From: Ga0077536 sp035325705
GTDB taxonomy: Bacteria; Pseudomonadota; Gammaproteobacteria; Ga0077536
Length of the DNA: 64,000 nucleotides
Assembly (NCBI GenBank): GCA_035325705.1
Contig: DAOKZI010000024.1
Span: 3,450 to 67,449 of the forward strand
Direction of reading: 5' to 3'
Part shown: positions 1 through 9,705 of the stretch, piece by piece
Layout of the letters: each line of letters begins with the position of its first letter
Numbering within the stretch: the stretch's first letter is position 1
Translations under genes and position numbers: made by a program
Notes under the pieces: model-generated
What the model saw: only the letters and a program-made list of their open reading frames with translations
The model's database searches: none
Told to the model about the DNA's origin: nothing

Positions 1-2
1 AT

Positions 3-755
3 CGAAATTTCTCGGACAAGATCCCGCAGATATTACGGACTCGTGCCGATCCTACCCGCTACCACATGGTCTACGCGGATGACATCGATATGTTCGGCCT
101 GAGTTTGACCCGGCCGGTCTTCGGCTTGGCCTTGGGCGTGGATTTCAACTACCGCAAGAACATGCCCTTGAATTCTCAGACCTTCGCGCTCACTGACTTT
201 CCAAATCAAGGCGAAACGGGAGGTGCGCGCGGCGATACTTGGCATCTGGTCACGAACGTCATCGGCATCCTGCCAGAAGTTCGTCTGTTCGGATTCAAGA
301 TCTTTGACACGGCTACCTACAACGCAGAAGGTGTCTTCGCGCGTTGGGAACGCGTTCGATCCGGTGAGCAGTTCTTCAACGCGGAGGGGTTCGCGCCCTG
401 CATCGGAAAGAACAAATACGATGGCTGCGTGACCAAGAATTTTTTCTCACTTGGCGGCAATTTCATCCCGACCTGGTTCCAAGTGTTGCCAGGTGCGGAT
501 CTCACCCTTCCGCTGAGCTACTCGCGCGGGGTCGTCGGCAATGCGCCGAATGCCTTCGGCGGGAATCAGGGCACTGGGAACTATGCTGTTGGGGTCGGGG
601 TGAATCTTTATCAACGCTACCTGTTCGACATCAAGTACGTCGATTTCTTCGGTCCGACGAAGGAGAACGCCACCAGTGTGGTCTCACAGAACGGGCTGAC
701 CGCCTTGCTGAAGGACCGGGGCGCTTTGTATTTCACGTTCAAGACTACGTTTTAG
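3..755 (+). CDS. DUF1302-type outer-membrane protein, C-terminal part (gene enters from left edge)
   Basis: The frame is open from the window edge, so the gene starts upstream and only about 250 C-terminal residues are visible; the in-frame ATG at 66 is internal. The protein has alternating hydrophobic and polar stretches, many aromatic residues and glycines, and ends in phenylalanine (YFTFKTTF), as outer-membrane beta-barrels usually do. I recognise it as DUF1302-like. In proteobacteria such genes commonly precede a DUF1329 gene, which is the case here, with a YCF48-like and an RND gene further on. I infer an outer-membrane channel or anchor for a hydrophobic substrate. The exact role is unknown for the family. 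Confidence 0.72.
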   Translation, partial: RNFSDKIPQILRTRADPTRYHMVYADDIDMFGLSLTRPVFGLALGVDFNYRKNMPLNSQTFALTDFPNQGETGGARGDTWHLVTNVIGILPEVRLFGFKIFDTATYNAEGVFARWERVRSGEQFFNAEGFAPCIGKNKYDGCVTKNFFSLGGNFIPTWFQVLPGADLTLPLSYSRGVVGNAPNAFGGNQGTGNYAVGVGVNLYQRYLFDIKYVDFFGPTKENATSVVSQNGLTALLKDRGALYFTFKTTF

Positions 756-963
756 TCGCAGCCGTCACCGTACGGCAGGTGGCCGCCCGTTCGCTCAGGC
801 TCGAGGGAGCCGGGATATCGATTCGGAGAGGCCGAATGAGTCGAACGGGACTGGAGACGTTCGCTATCGCTTGCGGCACGAAGTCCGTCCGCTGTCGGTT
901 CATGGCAATTTGTGACGGAGTCAAACAGAGCAGGAAACGACCGAGGGCTTGGAGCATAAATTT

Positions 964-2361
964 ATGAGGTACGAACAGGTGAAGTCGAATTCCGCCATGA
1001 CGACCTGCGCTTTGGTGGTGTTGCTGGCGAGTCATTGCGGCGTCGTTCGCGCTGCGGAACTGTCCGCAGAAGAAAAGGCGCTTCTCGGCACGACGTTGAC
1101 CGAGATAGGTGCCGAAAAAGCCGGCAACCAGGACGGTACGATTGAAGCTTTCGAGTGGGGCAAGTATAAAATTCCTTCGTCATACGAGATGGGCAGCGGT
1201 TCGCGGGTTGATGTCGTCGAGGGAGAATCGCCACGCTTGTCCATCGATGCCGGCAACATGGCCCAACATGCCGACCAACTGACCGAAGGCACCAAGGCAA
1301 TGTTGACGAAGTATTCGTCGACATTCCGCCTCGACGTCTATCCGACGCATCGCACCGTCTCTTTCCCGGAATGGTTGCTTAAACGCACCAAGGAGCTCGC
1401 GGGGACGGCGGTCTTGAGCGCGGACGGAATTGCGCTTTCGAATATTCATGCGGCCGTGCCCTTCCCGATCCCCAAGAGCGGGATCGAGGCAGTGTGGAAC
1501 CATCTCACGCGTTTCGAAGGCGTCCGGCTGAATGGGCGGTATACCAACCACAACGTGGACGCGTCCGGCAAGAGCACGGTGTCGACCGCCGCCCTCATCG
1601 ATCAGCAGTATCCGTACTGGGATCTGAGCAAGGACAGCGTCAATAATTACTTTGTCTTCAAGATTTTCTATTTTGCACCACCGCGTCGCAACGGCGAAAT
1701 CATTCTGGGTCTGGATCCGTTCGATTTTTCGAAACAAGGCCGAAGGGTATTGCAGTATCTGCCCGGGCAACGTCGCGTGAAGCTGGCGCCCGAGCTTTCG
1801 TTCGACACGCCGAATCCGGGTACGGGTGGCGTCGCCAACTGGGACGACGGCTGGATGTTCAACGGCTCGCCCGAACGATTCGATTGGACGCTCGTGGGAA
1901 AGAAGGAAATGTACGTGATGTACAACAACTGCACCGTTCAGTTCAAAAATCCTCCCCAAGAGCTCGTGGGCAAGGATCACTTGAATCCGGACAAGGTGCG
2001 TTGGGAGTTGCATCGTGTATGGGTCGTGGAAGGCAAACTGAAACAAGGCAAGCGACACAACTACCATCGTCGCCTTTTCTATCTGGACGAAGACTCTTGG
2101 TCGTTGGTCGCGACGGACAGCTTCGATGCGCGGGGGGAGCTCTACAGGACCAATTTCGCGCTCGGATGTGCGCTTTATGATTCCGGCTTTCCGAACTCGG
2201 CCGTTTTCTTCTCGGGCACGGAGGCTCACATCGACCTGATCGCGGACAACTGGACGATGCAGGCGCTCCCGGGTCCGGACGGATACTGGAAGATGTACCC
2301 GGATTTGCTGCCCGATAACGAGTTCACTGCGGACTCTATCGCAGGCTCCGGATTGCGTTGA
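964..2361 (+). CDS. DUF1329 family secreted protein
   Basis: A 465-residue protein with an N-terminal hydrophobic stretch ending near VVRAAEL, a probable Sec signal peptide. The body has the DUF1329 pattern: many Trp/Tyr residues, a conserved RRV.QYLPGQRRV-type block in the middle and a YVMYNN segment. DUF1329 proteins are thought to be periplasmic or outer-membrane associated and to resemble the LolA/LolB fold, which binds lipids; that is family knowledge and not visible here. It lies about 210 bases after the DUF1302 gene on the same strand. The ATG at 964 has GGAG nine bases upstream. A TTG at 949, a GTG at 979 and an ATG at 997 are alternative starts. Confidence 0.75.
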   Translation: MRYEQVKSNSAMTTCALVVLLASHCGVVRAAELSAEEKALLGTTLTEIGAEKAGNQDGTIEAFEWGKYKIPSSYEMGSGSRVDVVEGESPRLSIDAGNMAQHADQLTEGTKAMLTKYSSTFRLDVYPTHRTVSFPEWLLKRTKELAGTAVLSADGIALSNIHAAVPFPIPKSGIEAVWNHLTRFEGVRLNGRYTNHNVDASGKSTVSTAALIDQQYPYWDLSKDSVNNYFVFKIFYFAPPRRNGEIILGLDPFDFSKQGRRVLQYLPGQRRVKLAPELSFDTPNPGTGGVANWDDGWMFNGSPERFDWTLVGKKEMYVMYNNCTVQFKNPPQELVGKDHLNPDKVRWELHRVWVVEGKLKQGKRHNYHRRLFYLDEDSWSLVATDSFDARGELYRTNFALGCALYDSGFPNSAVFFSGTEAHIDLIADNWTMQALPGPDGYWKMYPDLLPDNEFTADSIAGSGLR

Positions 2362-2486
2362 TGAGCCGCCCACTTTGCCGAGTGGGCGCACGAGGCGCCC
2401 GCCCGGAGTGCCGCGGGCGAGTCGTTGCTGGAAACAAAACGACGATACGGCGGCCCCGCGACGCCCGACCTGCACTCGATTTCACG

Positions 2487-3542
2487 ATGAACACGGTCTG
2501 GTGTTTGGCCACGTTGGCGGCTCTGCTCGCGGCGCCGTGCCTCCAGAGGGCGCTAGCCTTCGAGGACGTCCTCGAAACGCCGGCGATAATTACCCCCCTC
2601 GCCGAACGCAGCCCCCTCGTCGGGATCACGCGTGCGGGCGAGCGCCTGGTGACCGTCGGGCAACGCGGCCACATTCTCCTCTCCCGCGATGGTGGTGTCT
2701 CGTGGCGGCAATCCTCCGTGCCCGTCAGCTCGGACCTCAATGCGGTGCAATTCGTGGACGACAAGAAGGGATGGGCGGTCGGCCACGATGGGGTCGTGCT
2801 GAGCACCGAGGACGGAGGTGAGACCTGGAAGGTAGTACTCGACGGAAGAACGGTCGGGCCGCTCCTGGTCGAGTACTACGAAAAATTGGCACTGGAACCG
2901 GAGCGGCGAGAAGCGTTCCTGAAGGAAGCCAAACTCTTCGAGGAGCAGGGCCCGGACAAACCGTTCATGGACGTCTACTTCGAAAGCACAACCGAAGGGT
3001 TCGTGATAGGGACGTTCAATCTGATTCTAAAGACCTCCGACGGTGGTCGCACCTGGGTCCCCTGGCTGGACCGCACCGAGAACCCGCGAATTCTCAACTT
3101 CCACGCCATTCGCGAGGTGGAAGGAGACGTCTACATCGCGGGCGAGCAAGGCACTGTCCTGAAGCTGGACCGATCCTCTCAACGGTTCGTCAAGCTGCAG
3201 ACGCCGTACGAGGGCAGCTATTTCGGTGTCGTCGGCAAACCGGGGTACGTCGTGGTGTTCGGTATGCGGGGTCACGTCTATGTAAGCAGCGATCGGGGCA
3301 ATCACTGGAAGAAGCTGGAAACGAACCTGGAGATCGGGATCACGGGCGGAATGCTCGCGGACGACGGAAGGATCGTGCTCGTCAGCCAAACGGGGCACGT
3401 TCTCGTTTCGGACGGCAACCTGGAACGTCTGGAAGCGCTGGCGCTCGACGAACGCGCACCGGCTGCGGGCATCGCTCAATCGCAGGATGCGATGGTGACG
3501 GTCGGGTTTCAGGGTGTCAGCCGCGTGCCTTGGGTGCGATGA
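2487..3542 (+). CDS. YCF48-like (BNR-repeat) beta-propeller protein, exported
   Basis: A 351-residue protein. I chose the ATG at 2487 because a signal peptide starts exactly there (MNTVWCLATLAALLAAPC) and cleavage is likely after RALA; the open frame extends upstream to 2358 without sense. It contains repeated BNR/YCF48-type units with the pattern DGG.SW or DGG.TW (for example LSRDGGVSW, STEDGGETW, TSDGGRTW) and GWAVG blades, which build a beta-propeller. YCF48-like genes often accompany DUF1302/DUF1329/RND genes, and here it lies between DUF1329 and the RND exporter on one strand. A scaffold or partner role in the periplasm is inferred. Confidence 0.75.
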   Translation: MNTVWCLATLAALLAAPCLQRALAFEDVLETPAIITPLAERSPLVGITRAGERLVTVGQRGHILLSRDGGVSWRQSSVPVSSDLNAVQFVDDKKGWAVGHDGVVLSTEDGGETWKVVLDGRTVGPLLVEYYEKLALEPERREAFLKEAKLFEEQGPDKPFMDVYFESTTEGFVIGTFNLILKTSDGGRTWVPWLDRTENPRILNFHAIREVEGDVYIAGEQGTVLKLDRSSQRFVKLQTPYEGSYFGVVGKPGYVVVFGMRGHVYVSSDRGNHWKKLETNLEIGITGGMLADDGRIVLVSQTGHVLVSDGNLERLEALALDERAPAAGIAQSQDAMVTVGFQGVSRVPWVR

Positions 3543-3697
3543 ATCGCGCCAACTCAAATGAAAGCATGCAAATATCGGCCGCAGGCCCCATGCGTGTTTC
3601 ATACGCGGCTACTGGACGAGCTTGCGCGACACGCCGTGTTTCGCGCGGTCTAGCCATTTAGAACGATGAATCGTTTGTACGCAGGGGAGATGGACCG

Positions 3698-6181
3698 GTG
3701 ATCAATGCGAATGCGGAGGGAGTCGACGAGATGCCGGTCGTCCCGGATCCGTCGACCTTCGACAAGAAGTCCGGCAATTTTCTCGAGAATCTGATTTTCA
3801 ACAACCGGATCCTGCTCGTCTGTGTATGTGCGCTCATCACGATAGCTTTGGCATATGTTGCGGCAACGAAACTCCGGCTGAACGCGAGCTTCGAAAAAAT
3901 GATGCCGCAGAGCCATCCCTATATCAAAAACTATCTCTCGAATAAGGATCAACTTCCCGGGCTTGGGAACTCCATCAGAATTGCGGTAGAGAACGAGAGC
4001 GGTGACATCTTCGAGAAAGATTATTTGCTGAAGCTGCAAAAAATAAACGACGACGTCTTCCTGGCCAACGGCGTCGATCGAGCGTGGCTGAAGTCCTTGT
4101 GGATGCCCGCCATACGCTGGCTAGAGGCGACGGAGGAAGGCTTTCGCGGTGGCCCGGTGATGCCGGACAACTACGACGGCAGCCAGGCGTCTACCGAGCA
4201 ATTGCGCACGAACATCGCGCGCTCCGAGTCCGCGCAGCAACTGCTGTCGAAGAACCTTCGGTCGAGCGTGATATTCGTGCCTCTGCTCGATTTTGATCCG
4301 AAGACCGGTGCCCCTCTGGATTACGAGAAATTTTCTGGCGAGATAGAGGAGATCCGGAAAAAGTACGAATCACCCAGCGATGCGAACGGACAGAAGGATG
4401 GTAGCTCGATACGGATGCACATCATCGGATTCGCGAAGCTGATCGGTGAGCTCATCGATGGCTTGCGCCTCGTCATGGGATTTTTTGGCATTGCCGTACT
4501 GATCTCGATCGTCATTCTCTTCCTATACACGCACTGCGTACGCAGTACCGTGCTGGTCGTCACCTGTTGCGCGATAGCAGTCACATGCCAACTCGGTCTT
4601 GTGGCGCTCTTCGGCTCGGATCTTGACCCGTTTTCGATTCTGGTGCCTTTCCTGGTGTTCGCGATCGGCGTGTCCCATGGTGCGCAGAAGATGAACGGCA
4701 TCATGCAGGACATCGGTAGAGGAACGCATAAGTATGTCGCGGCCCGCTATACGTTCAGACGGCTATTTATGGCCGGATTGACGGCACTTTTGGCCGACGC
4801 GGTCGGTTTCGCCGTGTTGATGGTCATCGACATCCCGGTCATCCGCGAGCTGGCGCTGACGGCCAGCATAGGCGTGGGTGTATTGGTGTTCACAAATCTG
4901 ATCCTGCTGCCCGTGCTGCTGTCGTTCACGGGCGTAAGTGCGGCGGCCGCGAGCCGCAGCCTGCGCAGCGATCTCGATACGCCGAACCGCTCTCGCTATG
5001 CGCGGGGTGTACTGGCAATCAGAGACGCGCTGCTCAATTTTACGAAGCGGCGCTGGGCCATTGGCGCAATCGGATGTGCCGTACTGCTGACAACGGCGGC
5101 CTTCATGATAAGTCGAGATTTGAAGATCGGAGATCTCGATCCAGGCGCACCGGAGCTGAGACCGAACTCGCGCTACAACAGGGACAACGCCTTCATTACA
5201 TCCAACTATGCTCTGTCCAACGACATCTTCGCGGTCATCGTCAAGACGCCGCCGGAAGGATGCATCGATTACAAGACACTCGTCGAGGCCGACAGGCTGG
5301 CCTGGGAGCTGCGGCGCACGCCGGGCGTGCAGAATACCAGCGCCCTCGTCGACAGCCTGCGCCAGATCACGGTGGGGCTGAACGAAGGCAATCCGAAGTG
5401 GTACACGATTCCAAGGAACCAGGACAACATCAATTACGCCGCGCTACAGGCGGTAAGCCTCAACCCGGATCTCTTCAACGACGAATGCTCTGTCATGCCG
5501 ATCATCGCGTATCTGGAAGACCATAAAGCCGATACGCTCGCGCGAGTATCGTCGATTGCAGAGGCATTCGCGCGCCAACACAACACGGGAGATGTCGAGT
5601 TCTTGCTTGCGGCGGGCAGCGCCGGCATCGAAGCCGCGACGAACGAGGCGGTGCGCGACGCCAACGCCAAGATGGTGCTGTATGTCTATGCCGCCGTGAT
5701 CGCGCTCTGCATGCTGACCTTTCGCAGTTGGCGCGCTACGGTTGTAGCGATCCTTCCGCTCATGATGACGTCCATTTTATGCGAAGCGCTGATGACTCTG
5801 TTGGGTATCGGGGTCAAGGTCGCAACTTTGCCGGTGATTTCGCTGGGTGTCGGCATTGGTGTCGACTATGCCCTGTATCTCCTCGCGATACAGTTGGCGC
5901 ATCAGCGACGCGGGCATTCGCTGCGGCTCGCTTACCTCGAATCTCTGAATTTCACCGGAAAGATCGTCGCGCTGGTCGGCGTGACTCTCGCGATCGGCGT
6001 GATGACCTGGTATTTCTCTCCGATCAAATTTCAGGCGGACATGGGGATTTTGCTGACGTTCATGTTCCTGTGGAACATGATCGGCGCACTGGTGCTGATT
6101 CCGGCGCTGTCGCATTTCCTGTTGAAGAGCGACACCGCCGTCGTTGCGGCCGGGGAGAATCCAGTACGAAAAGCGGCCTGA
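3698..6181 (+). CDS. RND/MMPL superfamily transporter
   Basis: An 827-residue membrane protein starting at a GTG, with GGGGAGA seven bases upstream. It shows the RND/MMPL layout. There is a first membrane helix near residue 45, then a large periplasmic loop. A block of helices follows around residues 255-420 (including the FAIGVSHGAQKMNG motif), with another helix near 460, a second periplasmic loop, and a final helix block at about 655-815 containing LGVGIGVDYALYLL. Such proteins move lipids or hydrophobic compounds across or out of the inner membrane using the proton gradient. Its place after the DUF1302, DUF1329 and YCF48-like genes suggests a joint envelope transport system. The substrate is not deducible. 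Confidence 0.85.
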   Translation: MINANAEGVDEMPVVPDPSTFDKKSGNFLENLIFNNRILLVCVCALITIALAYVAATKLRLNASFEKMMPQSHPYIKNYLSNKDQLPGLGNSIRIAVENESGDIFEKDYLLKLQKINDDVFLANGVDRAWLKSLWMPAIRWLEATEEGFRGGPVMPDNYDGSQASTEQLRTNIARSESAQQLLSKNLRSSVIFVPLLDFDPKTGAPLDYEKFSGEIEEIRKKYESPSDANGQKDGSSIRMHIIGFAKLIGELIDGLRLVMGFFGIAVLISIVILFLYTHCVRSTVLVVTCCAIAVTCQLGLVALFGSDLDPFSILVPFLVFAIGVSHGAQKMNGIMQDIGRGTHKYVAARYTFRRLFMAGLTALLADAVGFAVLMVIDIPVIRELALTASIGVGVLVFTNLILLPVLLSFTGVSAAAASRSLRSDLDTPNRSRYARGVLAIRDALLNFTKRRWAIGAIGCAVLLTTAAFMISRDLKIGDLDPGAPELRPNSRYNRDNAFITSNYALSNDIFAVIVKTPPEGCIDYKTLVEADRLAWELRRTPGVQNTSALVDSLRQITVGLNEGNPKWYTIPRNQDNINYAALQAVSLNPDLFNDECSVMPIIAYLEDHKADTLARVSSIAEAFARQHNTGDVEFLLAAGSAGIEAATNEAVRDANAKMVLYVYAAVIALCMLTFRSWRATVVAILPLMMTSILCEALMTLLGIGVKVATLPVISLGVGIGVDYALYLLAIQLAHQRRGHSLRLAYLESLNFTGKIVALVGVTLAIGVMTWYFSPIKFQADMGILLTFMFLWNMIGALVLIPALSHFLLKSDTAVVAAGENPVRKAA

Positions 6182-6288
6182 GCATGGGCGGAAGAGTGGC
6201 AATGAGCGGGAAGCGAGCACATTGGCTGGGAGCGACGACGATGGCGTTGTTCGCGTGCGCTGAGTGTTCCTGGACTGAGTAAAAAGGA

Positions 6289-8289
6289 ATGTTGCAACCA
6301 TCCGCGCGAGCGGCAATCACGTTCGTCCTGATATCGATGCTGGGCGCTTCCCCGATCTCGAGCCTGGCCCAAAGGACTGACGACACACCGGAGCCTCCTG
6401 TGGGGGTTGCCACGGAGGCGACGCGCGCCGCGCAGGAAGCGGTCGGTCAACGCCTGCTTTTGACCGATGACGGCGATCTCAAAAACGCTACGCGCGGCTT
6501 GGTGGCGCAAATACAGGAAGAACGAATACTCAATCCGGATGGGAGCGTCGCCTGGGATACCTCCTGGTACGACTTCCTGAAGCAGGACGCGCCCCCCACG
6601 GCCAACCCTTCCCTGTGGCGCCAGTGCCAATTGAATGCGCTCCATGGGTTGTTCGAGGTTACGGACGGGATTTGGCAATTCCGAGGGTATGACTTGGCCG
6701 TGATGACCCTCATCAAGGGGAACAGCGGCTGGATCGTGGTGGATCCGCTGACTTCTCCCGCGGTCGCCGCGGCCGGACTGAAGCTCGCGAACAGGTATCT
6801 GGGTGAGCGGCCGGTCTCCGCCGTCATCTATACCCATTCGCACGTCGATCATTTTGGAGGAGTCAGGGGAATCGCCTCGGAAGAAGACCTTGCCAAACGC
6901 GGCGTTCAAGTTATCGCGCCGCATGGCTTCATGACCGAAGTGATCAGTGAAAACGTGTTTGCCGGACCAGCGATGTACCGCCGCGTCATGTTTCACCTTG
7001 GTAGTCATCTGCCGTTCGATCCCAAGGGCCAAATCGGCGCCGGTCTGGGCCAGCGTACTGCCGTGGGAACTGTCGGCCTGTTGGCGCCGACCAGGGAAAT
7101 CAGCCCTGACGGCGAATCCATGATGATAGATGGTGTGCCGTTCGAGTTCCTCGACGCTGCAAACACCGAAGCGCCGGCGGAGCTGGCATTTTATCTGCCG
7201 AAGCATAGGGCGCTATGCACGAGCGAAGTCGTGACTCGGAATTTTCACAATGTGCTGACGCCGCGCGGCGCGAAAGTACGCGATAGCTTGCACTGGAGCA
7301 GGGTCATCGACGACATGTTGCGGGCATATGGTGACCGGGCCGAAGTTTTGTTCGCTTCCCATCATTGGCCCACCTGGGGAAAGGAAAACGTGCAGCGCAT
7401 GTTGCGCCATCATCGCAATCTCTACCGCTACATTCACGATCAGACGTTGCGCCGTGCCAATCACGGACAAACCATGCATGAGATAGCGGAAGATCTAGCG
7501 GAGCCGCCATTTGCCGCTACGGATTTTTCAGTGCGCGACTACTACGGCACGACGAACCATAATGCCAAAGCAGTCTATCAGTACTACTTTGGCTGGTGGG
7601 ACGGTGTGCCGGCCAATTACCACCGTCTACCCCCGGAGCAGCAGTCCAAGCGCTACGTCGAGTTCATGGGCGGCGCGGATGTCGCCCTGCTCAAGGCGAT
7701 CGGTGCGTTCGAAGCGGGCGACTACCGCTGGGCAGCGACGGTTCTGAATGATTTGGTCTTTGCCGATCCTGAGAATGCCAAGGCCAGGTCCTGGCTGGCG
7801 GCCGCTTATGAGCAAATGGGTTTCCAGGCCGAATCCGGGATCTGGCGCAATATTTATCTGACGGCGGCCATGGAGCTGCGGCGAGGCGCCTCGCGCGATA
7901 GCCAGGGATTGTCGTCACAGAATCTGGCAATGGTGCAAGCCCTGCCGACCGCACTGTTGTTCGATTCTTTGGCCGTGCGCTTCAATCCGGCGCGCTTCAA
8001 GCACGAGCCGATAGTCCTGCAATTCCTGTTTCCGGATCGGAACGAGGCGATGAGTGTGGACATTACCGACGCCGTGGCTTTCCCACGGCCAGGCCGCAAT
8101 CCAAAAGCAGGGACCACGGTGAGACTGAGCCGTTCCAGCCTGGATCAGATCGTCGTCGGCCAAGCAAGCTTGCAGGACCTGATGGCGAAGCAGGCAGTGA
8201 AAATAGTGGACGGCGACAGAGCTTCGATCGAGGCATATTTTGCAGCCTTGGACCGCTTCTCGCGCGATTTCAATATCGTGACGCCGTAA
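6289..8289 (+). CDS. Secreted alkyl/aryl sulfatase of the metallo-beta-lactamase fold (SdsA1/BDS1-like)
   Basis: A 666-residue protein with AAAAGGA just before the ATG and a signal peptide (ITFVLISMLGASPISSLAQ). The zinc-binding motif is THSHVDHFGGVRG near residue 180. Further family signatures follow: GWIVVDPLTSP before it, HNVLTPRGAKVRDS and FASHHWPTWG after it. The C-terminal third fits the dimerisation and SCP2-like domains of SdsA1-type enzymes, which hydrolyse long-chain primary alkyl sulfates to alcohol and sulfate. Length and domain order match the family. It follows the RND gene by about 107 bases on the same strand, so it may be co-transcribed with the envelope transport genes and act on an exported or imported sulfated lipid; that link is inference. 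Confidence 0.88.
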   Translation: MLQPSARAAITFVLISMLGASPISSLAQRTDDTPEPPVGVATEATRAAQEAVGQRLLLTDDGDLKNATRGLVAQIQEERILNPDGSVAWDTSWYDFLKQDAPPTANPSLWRQCQLNALHGLFEVTDGIWQFRGYDLAVMTLIKGNSGWIVVDPLTSPAVAAAGLKLANRYLGERPVSAVIYTHSHVDHFGGVRGIASEEDLAKRGVQVIAPHGFMTEVISENVFAGPAMYRRVMFHLGSHLPFDPKGQIGAGLGQRTAVGTVGLLAPTREISPDGESMMIDGVPFEFLDAANTEAPAELAFYLPKHRALCTSEVVTRNFHNVLTPRGAKVRDSLHWSRVIDDMLRAYGDRAEVLFASHHWPTWGKENVQRMLRHHRNLYRYIHDQTLRRANHGQTMHEIAEDLAEPPFAATDFSVRDYYGTTNHNAKAVYQYYFGWWDGVPANYHRLPPEQQSKRYVEFMGGADVALLKAIGAFEAGDYRWAATVLNDLVFADPENAKARSWLAAAYEQMGFQAESGIWRNIYLTAAMELRRGASRDSQGLSSQNLAMVQALPTALLFDSLAVRFNPARFKHEPIVLQFLFPDRNEAMSVDITDAVAFPRPGRNPKAGTTVRLSRSSLDQIVVGQASLQDLMAKQAVKIVDGDRASIEAYFAALDRFSRDFNIVTP

Positions 8290-8425
8290 CCTCGCCCGGA
8301 TCGCCGGTCAGGGCGCTGACATATAATGGAAAGTGCCCAGGCGGAATCGACGGATATGACGGCACGTGGCCGGGGGAGCGACCGGCCGGCGCAAACGAAG
8401 AGGCAGGTTTCGGTTTGTCTGCATC

Positions 8426-8456
8426 GCGGGTTTCGCTACGCTGCACCCGGGCTACG
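8426..8456. repeat. Half copy of repeat family A at the end of the GNAT gene
   Basis: This is one end of the family A element (see 32508-32666), in the orientation that ends with CACCCGGGCTAC. It overlaps the last codons of the minus-strand GNAT gene, and the GTAG of the repeat supplies that gene's TAG stop codon at 8452-8454. It also lies close to the change in base composition near 8.3 kb. Confidence 0.7.
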
Positions 8457-8955
8457 ACAGATCGGTGCGGCGCCGTGCCATCACGATTACACCGCGTCCC
8501 TCTGCGACGTGCATGCCGATGGACTCGAAACCGAAGCGTTCGAAATAAGCCTGCCGCGTCTCGGTGAACAGCAGCACGCGTGGCCACGGGCAGGCATCGG
8601 CATGTGCGAGCATGGCCTGGACCAGCGCGGTGCCGATGCCGCGACCACGATGATGCGAGGCAACAAGGAAACTGCCGAGCCACGGCTCCGCCGCAGGCCA
8701 GCCGGGCAGATCGTCGTGGACCAGGCTCACCGAGCCCAGCAGCTCCGCGCCGGCCAGTGCGAGCAGCGTGAACGGCGGCGTGCCGTCGCCGCGATCGCGC
8801 GCGAAATCCGCGCGGGCTGCGTGCGCATCCCAGCCCGCGTAGAGATGCGCCCAGGCCGCGCCGTGCCAGGCGGCGAGATCGTCGAGATGTTCGCGCGCGG
8901 CGGCGAGCGGCACGATGCGCAGAGGCTCGTCGGTCGGCGGTTCCGGGTGCTTCAT
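8452..8955 (-). CDS. GNAT family N-acetyltransferase
   Basis: A 167-residue protein. The start at 8955 (MKHPEPPTDEP) is preferred over the longer open frame to 9090, whose extra residues are arginine-rich shadow sequence overlapping the next gene's leader. The acetyl-CoA binding motif A is visible as SHHRGRGIGTALVQAML (R/Q-x-x-G-x-G/A type), followed by the final strand LLFTETRQAYFERFGFESIG typical of GNAT proteins. The acceptor substrate cannot be told. The stop codon lies inside a dispersed repeat. Confidence 0.8.
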   Translation of the reverse strand: MKHPEPPTDEPLRIVPLAAAREHLDDLAAWHGAAWAHLYAGWDAHAARADFARDRGDGTPPFTLLALAGAELLGSVSLVHDDLPGWPAAEPWLGSFLVASHHRGRGIGTALVQAMLAHADACPWPRVLLFTETRQAYFERFGFESIGMHVAEGRGVIVMARRRTDLS

Positions 8956-9062
8956 CGTGGCGAATTCCGTTACGATGCGGCGGCCAGCGACACCATAACA
9001 GGCCGGCCCGGACACCCGCGATGCGCGGCGCCGCCTGCCACGAAGACGAAGGGGAGACCTAC

Positions 9063-9641
9063 ATGCTCTGGCTGATCGTCGGGCTCGCAATCTTTCTCGG
9101 CGTGCATTCGCTGTCGATCGTCGACCGCGACTTCCGCAACGCGATGGTCGCGAAGCTGGGTCTCTTACCGTGGAAGGCCGTCTATTCGATCGTGGCGCTG
9201 ATCGGCTTCGTGCTGCTCGTGAAAGGTTACGGCATGGCGCGCGTCGATCCGATCGTCGTCTACCAGCCGCCGGCCTGGACGCGGCACTTGACGATGCTGC
9301 TGATGCTGCCGGTGTTCCCGATCCTGCTGTCGGCCTATCTGCCGGGCCGCATCAAATCCACGCTGAAGCACCCGATGCTCGTCGCCACCAAGCTGTGGGC
9401 CGCGGCGCATCTGCTTGCGAACGGCGGCGCGCACGACCTGCTGCTGTTCGGCGGCTTCCTGGCCTGGGCGGTGGTCGAGCGGATCAGCGTCCAGCGGCGC
9501 GAGGAACCGGTGCCGGCGGTGGCCGGCAAGACGCGCAACGACATCATCGCGATACTCGCGGGACTCGGCGTCTATGTGTTGTTCGTCGCATGGGCGCACG
9601 GCGCGTGGATAGGGGCACCGTTGATGCCGGAAGCGAACTGA
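9063..9641 (+). CDS. NnrU family integral membrane protein
   Basis: A 192-residue protein with about five to six hydrophobic helices, starting MLWLIVGLAIFLGVHS, with GGGGA a short distance upstream of the ATG at 9063. The residues PGRIKSTLKHPML.ATKLWA.AHL and the GGFLAWAVVER block match the NnrU family. This family was named from denitrification loci (nitrite/NO reductase regulation), but its members occur widely in bacteria that do not denitrify, so a denitrification role should not be assumed. Nothing nearby is a nitrogen-oxide enzyme. The next gene on the strand is a PQQ dehydrogenase 64 bases on. Confidence 0.8.
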   Translation: MLWLIVGLAIFLGVHSLSIVDRDFRNAMVAKLGLLPWKAVYSIVALIGFVLLVKGYGMARVDPIVVYQPPAWTRHLTMLLMLPVFPILLSAYLPGRIKSTLKHPMLVATKLWAAAHLLANGGAHDLLLFGGFLAWAVVERISVQRREEPVPAVAGKTRNDIIAILAGLGVYVLFVAWAHGAWIGAPLMPEAN

Positions 9642-9705
9642 GCGAGCGGCGATTCATTCCAAGAACGCGGGGGCGCTCGACGCCGCCCATGACAGGGGAG
9701 TTTGC

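Noticed and set aside
8322..8327. TATAAT that could be a -10 promoter element after the sulfatase gene.
   Set aside because: No -35 element at suitable distance and no plus-strand gene close downstream; the next gene there is on the minus strand.
9063..9641. Denitrification-related gene because of the NnrU name.
   Set aside because: No nitrite, nitric oxide or nitrous oxide reductase gene is nearby, and NnrU-type proteins are widespread in non-denitrifiers.
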